13,354 nt of DNA from Ophiostoma sp. CBS 140.51. Its lineage: Eukaryota > Ascomycota > Sordariomycetes > Ophiostomatales > Ophiostomataceae. Location of the stretch: assembly GCA_029298735.1 (NCBI GenBank), contig JANSLP010000538.1, forward strand, positions 1 through 13,354, read 5' to 3'. Below are positions 1-9,305 of this stretch, piece by piece; position 1 is the stretch's first letter, and each line of letters opens with the position of its first letter. The notes below the pieces were generated by a model that was not told the DNA's origin, did not search any database, and saw only the letters and a list, made by a program, of their open reading frames with translations. The translations under genes and the position numbers were made by a program.

Positions 1-367
1 CTTACAGATTGATATTACATTTCGTACCCCATACAGGTTGCCTCTTCCTTTTCATGTCGACGTCGGTAACTATGTATCTTGCGATGGATGTCGCTATGTA
101 TTTGAGGCGTTTTGTGGAATATTCCCGTTTCGATTTTTCTTTTGCTTTTCTATGATAGACACCTCTCTGTACATATACCACATTTGGAATCAAAACCGTT
201 TTTTTTTCTGCATCTCCATGTTTCATCCGTAGTTCCAGTGGTCATAGAGAACGCAAAGTAGATTGTATTCGTAGAATGCATCTGTAGATTGGAGTATCGT
301 CTATGTGAGGTATATTATTCCGTTTCCGTATTTCCATAATTCCGTCTATCTACTTCTTTTCTGGTGA
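1..367. other. Intergenic, 3' side of the transcription factor gene
   Basis: AT-rich sequence with no convincing gene. It lies downstream of the minus-strand transcription factor stop and probably holds its 3' untranslated region. A 74-codon minus-strand frame with a real ATG at 226 runs to a stop at 2-4. It is rich in Lys, Arg and Tyr, has no recognisable motif, and is probably chance. Confidence 0.6.
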
Positions 368-3186
368 TTACGTCCCCGCATCGTATGTCCGCATCCGAAA
401 GTCGTCGGCCACGGCGTTCCAGTCCATAAACCCGCGCACCCAGTCCATGTCCATGCCAAGTCCGAGACCAAGAGCACTGTCGCCCAGAAACTCGGTCATG
501 TCTGCCTCTGCAAACTCAGGCTGCTGTTGTGGCTGCTGTTGTGGCAGTTGTGGTTGCTGCTGCTGCTGTACAAACCCCGAGGGTTGTCCGTTGACAAGTC
601 CGGTAGTGGGGCCACGAACGGACGTAACAGCTGGTGGTGCGTTGTCAACAGGCTGTACAGGCTGTGTTGGCTGTTCTGAAGGTATTGCCTGCGTCGGCAG
701 TACGGCATTGTAGGCAGGTACGGTTCCGACAGGGTTGACAGTGGCCGACTTGGTGCTCTCGCCATCGTCCATATGAACGTCCTGTTCCCCGTCTACTTTA
801 GCTGGGACTGGAGGGCATGGCACTGGCACACCAGCGGCACCACCCTTCACATCCATCGCTGACTGCACCCGCAATGCCTTCTCCCGCAGGGCCATCAACA
901 CTGCCCACTTGGAGTTTCTACCCCTCACATTCTGTCGTCGCTGCCGAGCATCCTCCATGGCATACATGCCCTCCGCCACCGCCCATGCTCGTTCCCTCAA
1001 AGCAGGCCTGGTGATGGGGATCGGCTGGACACACAGATGCCACAGCACATACAGCAGCGTGTGGTACTGCGGGTAAATCTCGGCCGTCCACCGGTAGTCC
1101 TGGATTAGCTCGTCCTCCAGAATGTCGACATTCAGCTCAATCACCTCGCAGGCCAACACCAAATGGTCCTCGTTGGCAATGGCACGGTGCCTCTCCGCCT
1201 CGGAACGCATGTTGGCCGCCAACAGCGCCGCCAGCTGCAGCCGCGTCACAAAATCCGTCTTGAGCTGGATCAGGCGCACCATCTTCCACGTCGCGCGCTG
1301 TACGGGGACGACCATGTTGCACTGTCGCATCAAATCTTCGACATAGGCATTGCGGGCGCCCATAATGTCCTGGCGGCGCTCTTCTGTCAGCGGGAGGTCG
1401 GCCGAGGGTCGTGCAGCGACGCGGCCAGACTGTTGTGATGCCTTCATTTCTGTGAAAAGACGCATCATGTAGGCCATGGTGTTGCCCAGCCGGCGAATAC
1501 AAACGGGCAGAGTCATCTCCGTCCAGCGCATTTGGGGTGTGGGTAGGACCTCCATGTCTGGGTGGATCTCGCGGTCGTTCAAGTTGGACGCCTCTTGGCA
1601 GTCGACGTCCGTGTCTGTCAAACTGATATCGATACCGTGGTCTTCGGCGGCGCGGTCATCCTGCTTGATCATGTGGCCCCAGACGCGGCGGCGGATCTCG
1701 GATTCAAAGGGCGAGAGATTGAAGTTGGCGCCGTCGCGGTGGAGACCAATGGACTGGGCGAGACGGAGGACCATACCGTACAGAATCCAGATCGATTGGC
1801 CAGGGCTGTGGGCACGGGATGTTCTCTACGCCGCGTTAGTGACAGGGTCAACCAGAATGGGGACGGGAAGGTGATATACCAAAAACAGGGTGAGTGCCTG
1901 CAGAGTCGGCAGACTTGGCGACTCAAGAAAGCGGGCTTGCACCAGTGCTCGCTCCATGCCAGCACGGTACCGGTCCAAAGCCACGGCCTTGTCTTCTCCA
2001 AAGGCCGCCCTGTACTCCTCTGGTTGGTAGGCAGTGACGGTCGCATAGTAAATCGAAAACAGGAGACTTTCGAAGGCAGGCTCTGTTTTCTCAGGGCTGT
2101 GGATTGCTGTGAAGACGCCTACTTCAGCCGTCGGCACGTGCAACACCTTGTTCATCGGCTCGACGCTGTGCAAGTACTCGTGCCAGAGCTGCATGGCCTG
2201 CCGTTTTGGTGGATGCAGTGCCATGTTGACGTTTCGTGACGACGGTGGTCGTGGGAAATGACGACTGTTGGTGACCATGCCAAAGAGCGTAATGGCTGGT
2301 GCTGCCGTCTCAGAAGCATTGTGGCCAACATTATCATCGTTCTCCGTCTCTGCCTCTTTTGGCAGCGCCAACGCAGACCGAAACTCTTCTTCCTGGTGTG
2401 TGTTAGTGCCTGTTGTGGTCCTATATGAGTCACGGCTATTGTGCCTACCTCTTCTAAAATCTTGGACAGCAGCAGCTCGTTAATGTATCGACTGGCGTAG
2501 GCATTCTGAAGAAGAATCTCCTGGGCTGCCGCGCCGTTCTCACTCTGCGTGCCGTCTCGTGAAGGGGAAGTGTCGTCTTCACCAGCACCTCCAACAGGAG
2601 TTCCGCTGGATCGGGTCTCATCTCCATGATTCGTGTGGAGTGCTGTAGATATTGATATTGGTGCCGCTCGGTTGGCTGCTCGTCTTTCCAAGGCGGCCCC
2701 AAGACTGCTATGGGCATTGCTGTTGGTCCGTGGTTGCGTATGTGTCTGAACTGGCGCCGGTGTATCACTTTCGTATCCATTGTCGTCGACACCGCCATCC
2801 GTATGGCCATCGCCTCCATTGTCACCGCCTGCCACGGCCACAATCGTCCGTTCCAGCTGCACCAGTCGCGATGCAATGTCCGCAATCGTCGTCTTAGGTT
2901 GCCGCGGTGCCCGCTTGTTCGACGGGTAGCAGCACAGGACGCCAGAACGCACGCAGTTGGCACATGGCATCGTCTTGTCGCAGCGCACTTTACGGCGGTG
3001 GCAGACAATGCATGATCGCTCGACGACCCGCTTGGGCACTGCGCGGCGGGGCTGCACCCTGTTGGCAGGGGATGTCCCTGATGTTCTTGCTGGTGAGGGC
3101 GTCTGTGCCGACTGCGCCGACGGTGCCGTCTGTGGTGCACTCGTCGACGCTGCCGACGTTGCCGGATCTGTCGGAGCCGAGGCCAT
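368..3186 (-). CDS. Zn2Cys6 fungal transcription factor
   Basis: Predicted nuclear DNA-binding regulator of 902 residues in three exons: 3186-2449, 2392-1880 and 1825-368. The two introns (56 and 54 nt) have GTAGGC/CAG and GTATAT/TAG ends and ACTAAC branch points, and joining them keeps the frame. Residues 59-85 form a zinc cluster C-x2-C-x6-C-x5-C-x2-C-x6-C with a basic CHRRKVRCDK loop, preceded by an Ala/Ser/Pro/Thr-rich tail and followed by a short leucine-containing helix (about 101-116) that could dimerise. The region of about 290-600 resembles the fungal-specific transcription factor domain (PF04082), with the hallmark stretch LRLAQSIGLHRDG just after the second intron. The C-terminus is Gln-rich (about 837-853), then acidic and hydrophobic (DMDWVRGFMDW), a plausible activation domain. 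The start is the first ATG in this frame, with context CGAAAATGG. Family is secure; specific targets are unknown. Confidence 0.93.
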
Positions 3187-3235
3187 TTTCGGTTGTGAGG
3201 AAGTATGTGCCCTTTTGCGGCTTCAATTGAGTCGA

Positions 3236-3454
3236 TTAATGAGATGGGATGAGTTTGCTATGTATGTTGACCATTTTCAGGTACATGTGAATATACTGCT
3301 GCTCATTTCGGTGTGTCTCATGGCCGTCTGTTGTGACTCTTCGTTGAGTTCTGCCCCGGGAAAATGGCGGAGACGGGCAAGGAGTTACGGCGCCTGCCAG
3401 AATACCCCGAACTGCTTGGGGCCTTGCGCATTCTGCACCCAAACTACGGGACAT
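3236..3454 (-). promoter_or_regulatory. Upstream ORF in the transcription factor leader
   Basis: A 72-codon ORF with a real ATG at 3454 ends with TAA at 3236-3238, 49 nt before the transcription factor ATG, and in a different frame. It has in-frame internal ATGs at 3286 and 3274, so several initiation points would reach the same stop. If the transcript starts upstream of 3454 or 3286, this would reduce translation of the main ORF. The peptide shows no known motif, and the transcript start is not known. Confidence 0.3.
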
Positions 3455-3460
3455 CACGTG
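3455..3460. promoter_or_regulatory. CACGTG box
   Basis: Palindromic CACGTG E-box in the divergent promoter region, directly abutting the ATG of the 72-codon minus-strand upstream ORF (CACGTGATG on the minus strand). By family knowledge such a site can bind bHLH factors of the Cbf1 type. No function can be shown from sequence. Confidence 0.35.
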
Positions 3461-3781
3461 CGCGGCGTTGGTGAATGCCGTGCCGTGTAAAACCGAGCGC
3501 CATCCTCGTCATTTCGGATTTGGTAACGACATCGATGATGATGGCGATGTATAAAGACAATTCAAGGGACTACAATACGATACAGGTGAATACATTTCCG
3601 TCACTTAAAACATAATTCGTGATGTGACACTCCTTGCTTCAACCCCGGCTTTTTGCCCAGAACGAAGACTGGGCACTTTTGCGCTATTGCTCTACAGTGG
3701 TTTCAGTATTTACAGTGCATTTAGTACTGCTTTACACGGTCAATTAACATCCCGCTTTTGCACTCTACTTTGGAGGCTACT

Positions 3782-4021
3782 ATGCGGCTGCTGCAGCCTT
3801 GTTTCCTATTGGCGCTATTCTTTACCGTCGTTTCTCGGGTTCGCGCGCGTCCACATGCTTTGGGAAGGCACGTTTCTTCACTTTTTCACATATTCTTCGT
3901 TTCGCAATCGTCAAAAACCCTCCCTCTCCTGTGCTGTGCCAAACGCACTTTCCCTAAATTAGGCAAGATTGCTGAGCTCCAAGCAACGAGAAGCATGAGA
4001 AAGCACGAAAAAGCACGCTAG
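3782..4021 (+). CDS. Possible small secreted basic peptide, 79 residues
   Basis: The ORF starts with MRLLQPCFLLALFFTVVS followed by RVRA, which looks like a eukaryotic signal peptide with a cleavage site near residue 23. The remaining 56 or so residues are basic, with one Cys pair (51-52) and a Lys/Arg-rich end. A TATAAA lies about 230 nt upstream, and only a start-stop ATGTGA intervenes. Against it: T-rich promoter DNA easily encodes hydrophobic stretches, no homology is recognisable, and the length is near chance. It may equally be part of the mannosidase promoter. Confidence 0.15.
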   Translation: MRLLQPCFLLALFFTVVSRVRARPHALGRHVSSLFHIFFVSQSSKTLPLLCCAKRTFPKLGKIAELQATRSMRKHEKAR

Positions 4022-4112
4022 CCGTGGGAAAAGGCAGCAAGCTCCATTTAAACGTCCCTAAAAGCGCCCAAGGGACCACCAGAACCACCTAAAACCACTC
4101 CAAACCTGGGCA

Positions 4113-4265
4113 ATGGCGTCGCACCAGAGCCAGCATTGTCTACCAAAAACGCCAGCCAAGACCAGTTCACCCTCCACTGCGCCTTCCCAGCAGCCCTGTC
4201 GTGTCCCTGTCCATTCTCCATCCAACTCCACTGTATCACCTCCTTCCATCCCTACCTTCCTGTGA
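4113..4265 (+). promoter_or_regulatory. Upstream ORF before the mannosidase gene
   Basis: A 50-codon Ser/Pro/Thr-rich ORF from ATG at 4113 to TGA at 4263-4265. It is the last ATG before the mannosidase start at 4597; the 330 nt between contain none. If the transcript begins upstream of 4113, the ORF would be translated first and reinitiation would be needed. If it begins in the pyrimidine-rich tract after 4200, the ORF is irrelevant. Confidence 0.25.
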
Positions 4266-4596
4266 GCCTGGCAGTGAGACGACGGCTGAGGTTTCTTCTG
4301 GTGCTTCTCTCCCTGTCGAGTCTGTGTCCCAGTCTGTGTCTGTGTTCCCTTTCTTGTCCTTCCTCCCGTCTTGTTCTTTCTTGGCTTTTGTTTCTCGTTT
4401 CGATCATCTTCAACATCCATCGACATTGACATCGACGGCGACATTTATTTCGACGAAACGGCATCGACGATCTCGACGACTTCAAAGACATTGACGACCA
4501 TCCACGACGTCCTTCTTGATACCCCATCATATCCCACCGACATTCCTCCCTTCCTAACTGCCATCGACGATCTTTCCATCGCCCCAACTTGCCATC

Positions 4597-6474
4597 ATGG
4601 CCGCCCGTTGGAGCAAACGGCGGTTGACTCTCAGCCTCATCCTCTCCGGCATCGTCGGCCTCTTGTACTTTTCGTCTAAACAGCACTCCAACATCAACTC
4701 GCCATGGGGTAACGTCCTGCCACCAGGCTCGCCCCCGCCGCCACCACCGACCGACGCCAATGGCGCACCCATTGCGGCACCTGTCGACGATGGAAAGTTC
4801 CACTGGTCGCAGGTCAAGCTGCACCACCCGATCCCCGTCGAGTCCATGAAGCCCCTGCCCTCGCCCAATTCCGTCACGCTCAAGGGCATCCCCAAGATCC
4901 AGCACCAGTTCAAGACCGAGTCGGCTGCAGCCCGCAAGGTCCGCCAGGAGCGTTTGGATCTGGTGCGCAGCAACTTTACACACGCCTGGAACGGCTACAA
5001 GACGCATGCCTGGCTGGCCGACGAGGTGCGGCCGCTCAAAGGCACGCCCGTGAGCAAGTTTGGCGGCTGGGCTGCGACACTCGTTGATACACTGGACACG
5101 CTGTGGATCATGGGCCTGCACGCCGAGTTCCAAAACGCCGTCAATGCCATTGAGCAGATTGACTTCTCCACGACCAGCGCGGACGAAGTCAATGTGTTTG
5201 AGACGACCATTCGTTATCTGGGCGGCTTCTTGTCGGCCTACGATTTGTCGGATGGCCAGTACCCCTCGCTGCTGGCCAAGGCCACGGAGCTCGGCGACAT
5301 GTTGTACTTGGCGTTTGACACGCCCAACCACGTCCCCGTCACCCGCTGGAAGATGAACGACCGCCGCAAGGGCAACCCGCAGACGCCGCACAAGTCGTCG
5401 CTCGTGTCGGAGCTGGGCTCCCTGTCCCTCGAGTTTACGCGCCTGTCCCAAATCACCGGCAACTCCAAGTACTACGACGCGATTCAGCGCATCATGGATC
5501 TGTTTGAGAAGCAGCAGGACCGCACGCACTTGCCGGGCATGTGGCCCGTTGTCGTTAACGCCGCGGCTGCCGACTTTACGGGCAGCTCTGGATTCACCAT
5601 TGGCGGCATGGCCGACTCTCTATACGAGTACTTGCCCAAGCAGTTCTTGCTGCTCGGAGGCGCTGTCCCTGCCTACCGCGACATGTACCTCAAGTCTCTG
5701 GCCGCCATGAACGAGCACATCTTCTTCCGCCCCCTCGTTAAGAACGCCAAGCCCATCCTCTTCCCGGGTGACAAAAACACCAATGGCAAGCTGCCCGCCG
5801 ATACCGTGCGCACTGTGCCCAAGGTGCAGCACCTGGGCTGTTTTGCTGGCGGTATGGTCGCTCTCGGCTCGCGCCTGTTTGACCGCCCGGCCGACATGGC
5901 CATTGCCGAGCAGCTCGTTGAGGGCTGCATGTGGGCGTATGAGAGTGGTCCCGCGGGTATCATGCCGGAGATTATGACCGTGTCGCAGTGTGCTATGGGC
6001 ACCGCCAGCGAGCCCTGTGCCTGGAACGAAAAGTCGTGGCTGGGCGATGTCGCCAACAAGCACCGCCCCGGCGGCGCCAATGCCCAAAAGAACGCCGACT
6101 TTGATGTCGCCAAGGTCGTCGAGAACCAGCGTCTTGTCCCTGGTGTGCTCAAGTACGACGACCGCCGCTACATTCTGCGCCCCGAGGCCATTGAGAGTGT
6201 CTTTATTCTGTACCGCCTGACCGGCGACCCTTCCCTGTTGGACCGCGCCTGGGGCATGTTCGAGTCGATTGTCAAGGTCACCCAGACCAGCATCGCCCAC
6301 ACCGCCGTCGACGACTGCACCCGCCCCCTCGAGACATGGGCCGACAGCATGGAGAGTTTCTGGCTGGCCGAGACGCTCAAATACTTTTACCTCATCTTTG
6401 AGGACCCAGAGGTCGTCAGTCTCGACACGTACGTCCTCAACACCGAGGCACACCCTCTGCGGCGGCCGCAGTAG
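4597..6474 (+). CDS. Class I alpha-1,2-mannosidase, GH47
   Basis: Trims alpha-1,2-linked mannose from N-linked Man9/Man8 glycans in the ER or Golgi lumen; a calcium-dependent inverting enzyme. The 625-residue intronless protein has a short basic cytosolic tail, one membrane segment (about 10-27) and a Pro-rich stem (42-51), so it is a type II membrane protein. The GH47 catalytic domain covers about 115-620. Family landmarks are NVFETTIR (Glu202), GGMADSLYEYLPK (Asp340), ILRPEAIES (Glu530, Glu533), DSMESFWLAETLKY, and the C-terminal NTEAHP, whose Thr616 is the calcium ligand in this family. Cys415 and Cys444 match the conserved disulfide pair; Cys465, Cys474 and Cys574 are extra. The ATG sits in GCCATCATGG with no ATG for 480 nt before it. 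Family is certain; ER versus Golgi assignment is not. Confidence 0.97.
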   Translation: MAARWSKRRLTLSLILSGIVGLLYFSSKQHSNINSPWGNVLPPGSPPPPPPTDANGAPIAAPVDDGKFHWSQVKLHHPIPVESMKPLPSPNSVTLKGIPKIQHQFKTESAAARKVRQERLDLVRSNFTHAWNGYKTHAWLADEVRPLKGTPVSKFGGWAATLVDTLDTLWIMGLHAEFQNAVNAIEQIDFSTTSADEVNVFETTIRYLGGFLSAYDLSDGQYPSLLAKATELGDMLYLAFDTPNHVPVTRWKMNDRRKGNPQTPHKSSLVSELGSLSLEFTRLSQITGNSKYYDAIQRIMDLFEKQQDRTHLPGMWPVVVNAAAADFTGSSGFTIGGMADSLYEYLPKQFLLLGGAVPAYRDMYLKSLAAMNEHIFFRPLVKNAKPILFPGDKNTNGKLPADTVRTVPKVQHLGCFAGGMVALGSRLFDRPADMAIAEQLVEGCMWAYESGPAGIMPEIMTVSQCAMGTASEPCAWNEKSWLGDVANKHRPGGANAQKNADFDVAKVVENQRLVPGVLKYDDRRYILRPEAIESVFILYRLTGDPSLLDRAWGMFESIVKVTQTSIAHTAVDDCTRPLETWADSMESFWLAETLKYFYLIFEDPEVVSLDTYVLNTEAHPLRRPQ

Positions 6475-7546
6475 GTAAAACATGGGGTCTGTTGATGTTG
6501 TTTTCTTTCTGGGCTTATCTTTCTTCAACAACGGGTTGTTTTGCCTTTATCTCAGGCACGGATATTGTTAGAGTAGCTTGAACTATTTCTCGGCGTTTTT
6601 GGGTATATGAATTTGATTTGTACTTTGCGGCTCTGCTTGACTTGAAATGATAACATGCAAGTGTGATATGACTTCTGCATACGAGACCAACATCTCAGCC
6701 CTACGAGAAGGAGGCGTATGCGGTCTGTTGGTCATCATTGTGGCCCAGATCTGGGGTAATATTGGCCATTTACCACCAGGAAAGTGTATTTCGGGATGAC
6801 CCGACTGACGGCATTTCATATCCCATTTCTGTTTGTTATCTTTTGACACTGGGCTACAGTTGCCTTTTTTATCGTATTTGCATTCTGATCTTTTTTCCCG
6901 CTGCTTTACCGCATGCTATCGCAATCTTATCTCACCTTCCTCTTTTCCTCTTCTTTACCCGAATTCAAACCTCGGTGACATCATTTCCCTCTAAAACGCG
7001 TCGTGGGGACGCTAGCTTGGCTCCATGGGAAATGGAAGAAAAGGACGAAAAATAGTGAGGAGATAAGGGAGACGACAAGTGCAGGGTCCATCTCTTCAGG
7101 GCAAGTCGGGGCGTTTCGGGAAAAGATGCGGCCGCTCCTAGGTGTAGAACAGTGTTCTGGGCGCCGGATGCTCGTAAGCGCCGGCTAGGGGAGGCTTTGG
7201 GCTTTTGGGGGGCGGCTTTAGGGCGTAGTTAGTCGAGGTCGGTCGCGAAGGCGCAATCGATACGCAGAATTACACCCGCATTTACAGCGTGTATGGCGGC
7301 GCATTTACGCGGTTCGGCAATGCAAAGCCGACTTTGCAAGTAAAAACTAGCGCTGAAAGTGCGCCAGGGACGAAAATAATTTTGATTATGAAAAGATTAT
7401 CTGACAAACGTTAGAAAACGAAAAGGAGAAAAAGAGTCAGACAAAAAAGTCAGACAAAACATAACGTCTACCTGATACACAGAGAGGTGTTATCTAGAGA
7501 TTATTGATACAGAGGCGAATATTCCAACAGAAGGCTGGCCCGGCGG
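6475..7546. other. Intergenic, mannosidase 3' side and Mpv17-like upstream region
   Basis: No convincing gene. The first few hundred bases are AT-rich and probably hold the mannosidase 3' untranslated region. Two frames of 88-105 codons (6583-6849 minus, 6738-7055 plus) lack an ATG near their start and show no motif. From 7260 on there are short direct repeats: CGCATTTAC at 7277 and 7300, and AGTCAGACAAAA at 7435 and 7448. There is also a group of GATA/TATC motifs at 7398-7509. Confidence 0.6.
7435..7459 (+). repeat. Two 12-bp direct repeats, AGTCAGACAAAA
   Basis: Perfect copies at 7435-7446 and 7448-7459, one base apart, giving a 13-bp period. They lie about 300 bp upstream of the Mpv17-like start in an A-rich stretch. 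A promoter element or simple slippage are both possible. Confidence 0.6.
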
Positions 7547-7756
7547 ATGCTCTTATGTCTCTCTACCTCTGACTCTGACGACTTCCCCTCTGACTGTCTC
7601 GTTCGCAACTTCCCCATTCGGCAAACTCGCACCTTCCCCGGACTTCAACACTTCTTTCCGTTTTCTGCCATAGCGGCTTCCTCTTTCCACCGCACACCGT
7701 TCTCCTTCGTTTTCCTTCCCGCCAAACGTTCTTTCACTTACACACCTCTACGATGA
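7547..7756 (+). promoter_or_regulatory. 69-codon upstream ORF overlapping the Mpv17-like start (ATGA)
   Basis: The ATG at 7547 opens a frame that runs without a stop to TGA at 7754-7756, which overlaps the Mpv17-like ATG at 7753 as ATGA. The encoded peptide is rich in Ser, Phe, Arg and Thr with no recognised domain. A second upstream ATG at 7555 gives a five-codon ORF (7555-7572) in another frame. If transcripts include 7547, ribosomes finishing this ORF would stop exactly on the main start, allowing reinitiation or coupling. The pyrimidine-rich sequence is stop-poor, so chance is possible. Confidence 0.4.
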
Positions 7757-8825
7757 CCGCCGGGCTGCTGTCGCGCGCCTTTTGGCGGCCACAGCCCATG
7801 CGCCCGCCGCCGGGGCGCAACCTGAGTCAACTCGCGACCAAGCTGCAGTCACAGTCACAACCGTGGGCATCCTTCCGGATACGCTTCAACAACTTCAGTC
7901 ACAACTTCCAACGGCCACCACGTCGGACACAAACGACACAAGCTTCAAAAGCAGAACAACCACAACAACAACTCCGCGAACCACACACGACCAAAGGCGC
8001 GGCCTTACCCGAAGCCGAGACACACAAGAGCCTGCCGTCACCGGGACCACCCAAAGACGACCCCATCCCTTTACCAAGCAACGTCACACCTTTACCGCTT
8101 TGGCAGCGTCTGGGACCCTTGACCTGGGCCGCTGACTCGTACGGCCGTGCCCAACGGCGCCGCCCATATGTCACACAGTTGTGCAGTGCATTGGTAATTG
8201 CGCTGGCGGCCGATTTCAGTGTCCAGCGCATGAACCGGGATGCTCCGTACGACCCGAAGCGGACTCTGCGGTCGCTGGTGATTGGTGCCATCTCAGCCAT
8301 TCCGGGTTACAAGTGGTGCGTAGCAGGCAGACAAATATCTCCCCGTACATTTTCATCTGCTAACATGCATTCAGGTTTGTCTACCTTGCACACAACTTCA
8401 ACTACAGCTCGCGCGCCCTCTCCCTCTTGACCAAGGTCTCCATCAACCAAATCGTGTTTACGCCCATCTTCAACACGTACTTTTTCGGCATGCAGGCGCT
8501 GCTGGCCGGCGAGTCCCTGCAGCAGTCGTGGGCGCGTGTGCAGCAAACCGTGCCCGTCAGTGTGGTCAACTCCCTCAAAGTGTGGCCGGCCGTGACGGCC
8601 TTCAGCTTTACGTTTGTGCCGCTCGAGTACCGGAGCATCTTTGCTGGTGTCTTTGCCGTCGGTTGGCAGACGTACTTGATGTTCTTGAACCGCAAGGCGG
8701 AAAAGGCCGAGGAGACTGGTGGTGACGATGTGCCGGCCAAGGCTACGGCAATTGTCGAGCAGGCAGCAGAGAAGGCTAGCATTGCTGCGCCAGCGGTTGC
8801 AGCGTCTCTCGTTGCCAAGCCGTGA
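7753..8825 (+). CDS. Mpv17/PMP22 family membrane protein, Sym1-like
   Basis: Integral membrane protein, probably of the mitochondrial inner membrane; the family (Sym1, Mpv17) is linked to metabolite permeability and mitochondrial DNA or stress phenotypes, with no defined enzyme reaction. Exons 7753-8315 and 8375-8825 flank a 59-nt intron (GTGCGT..TGCTAAC..CAG) that splits a Trp codon; joined product 337 residues. Residues 1-65 are Arg/Ser/Gln-rich with no acidic residue before about 65, fitting a mitochondrial presequence. A Pro-rich linker leads to hydrophobic segments at about 140-157, 172-190, 210-232 and 260-290. The C-terminal signature KVWPAVTAFSFTFVPLEYR..GWQTYL matches the family, although the usual Gln and Asn of WPxxQxxNF are Thr and Ser. 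The tail from 295 is Ala/Lys/Glu-rich. Longer than the usual 170-250 residues because of both ends. Confidence 0.9.
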
Positions 8826-9184
8826 GAGCTGACTGGCAGCTACTTGACAAACATGTCAACACGATTTACGTTTTAATTTTCCTACATTTTCTCTGCCTCA
8901 TAGAAGCTTTCCTTTGTTAAAATCATATAGACAATAGACTTGACAGCATTTTTCTATCATGTTTGGGATATTTTTATTTTCACCTGATATTGTTTTGAAA
9001 TTTGTGTACATAATGTGATGACACGAAACTTGACATCCACCCACAACACTATTACGAGCTCTATGATATCTAGTTTAAGACAAGCCAACCCTTTTAATTA
9101 ACAGCACATCTAGAAAGTCATAATGAAATCAAAATTCCCGATTTATCACTGTCTTGTTCTGCGTCCTTTGTCGCTATGTTGATG

Positions 9185-9213
9185 TCACGTGCTATCTCAG
9201 TAAGAGTCACGTG
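9185..9213 (+). promoter_or_regulatory. Paired TCACGTG boxes
   Basis: TCACGTG occurs at 9185-9191 and 9207-9213, a 22-bp period close to two helical turns, so both face the same side of the DNA. They lie 170-200 bp before the dihydroorotate dehydrogenase ATG. RTCACGTG is the core bound by Cbf1-type bHLH factors in fungi. Spacing and placement suggest a genuine element; the bound factor is an inference. Confidence 0.5.
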
Positions 9214-9242
9214 AATTAAAGCCGCAAAAAATCGCGTTCCGC

Positions 9243-9305
9243 GATAGCTTCGTTACCTCAGCCGAGCTTTGTTTTAGCTGAGTCCGTTCCTCCGTAGAAG
9301 CTATC
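9243..9305 (+). repeat. Nested inverted repeats before dihydroorotate dehydrogenase
   Basis: An outer 9-bp perfect inverted repeat, GATAGCTTC (9243-9251) and GAAGCTATC (9297-9305), encloses an inner 6-bp one, CTCAGC (9257-9262) and GCTGAG (9277-9282). If transcribed, the RNA could fold as a two-part stem with an asymmetric internal loop (5 and 14 nt) and a 14-nt apical loop, ending about 80 nt before the start codon. It could equally be a double-stranded DNA binding site. Confidence 0.5.

Larger units (their letters stand above)
3187..4596. other. Divergent promoter region between transcription factor and mannosidase genes
   Basis: A 1.4-kb stretch with no conserved gene that I can recognise. 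It contains a minus-strand upstream ORF next to the transcription factor, a CACGTG box (3455-3460), a TATAAA (3550-3555, plus), a start-stop ATGTGA (3622-3627), a small ORF with a signal-peptide-like start (3782-4021), an upstream ORF (4113-4265), and a pyrimidine-rich, ATG-free leader running to the mannosidase start. Confidence 0.7.

Noticed and set aside
2..226. 74-codon minus-strand ORF with a real ATG
   Set aside because: Basic, motif-free, and in AT-rich sequence just past the transcription factor stop. More likely 3' untranslated DNA than a gene.
4252..5529. 425-codon frame antisense to the mannosidase
   Set aside because: It mirrors third-position GC bias of the mannosidase, runs into its leader as low-complexity sequence, and has no domain.
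5620..6531. 303-codon frame antisense to the mannosidase 3' half
   Set aside because: Complement of a conserved GH47 domain; composition is that expected of an antisense shadow.
6583..7055. Overlapping 88- and 105-codon frames between mannosidase and Mpv17-like genes
   Set aside because: Both need non-ATG starts, overlap on opposite strands, and show no family features.
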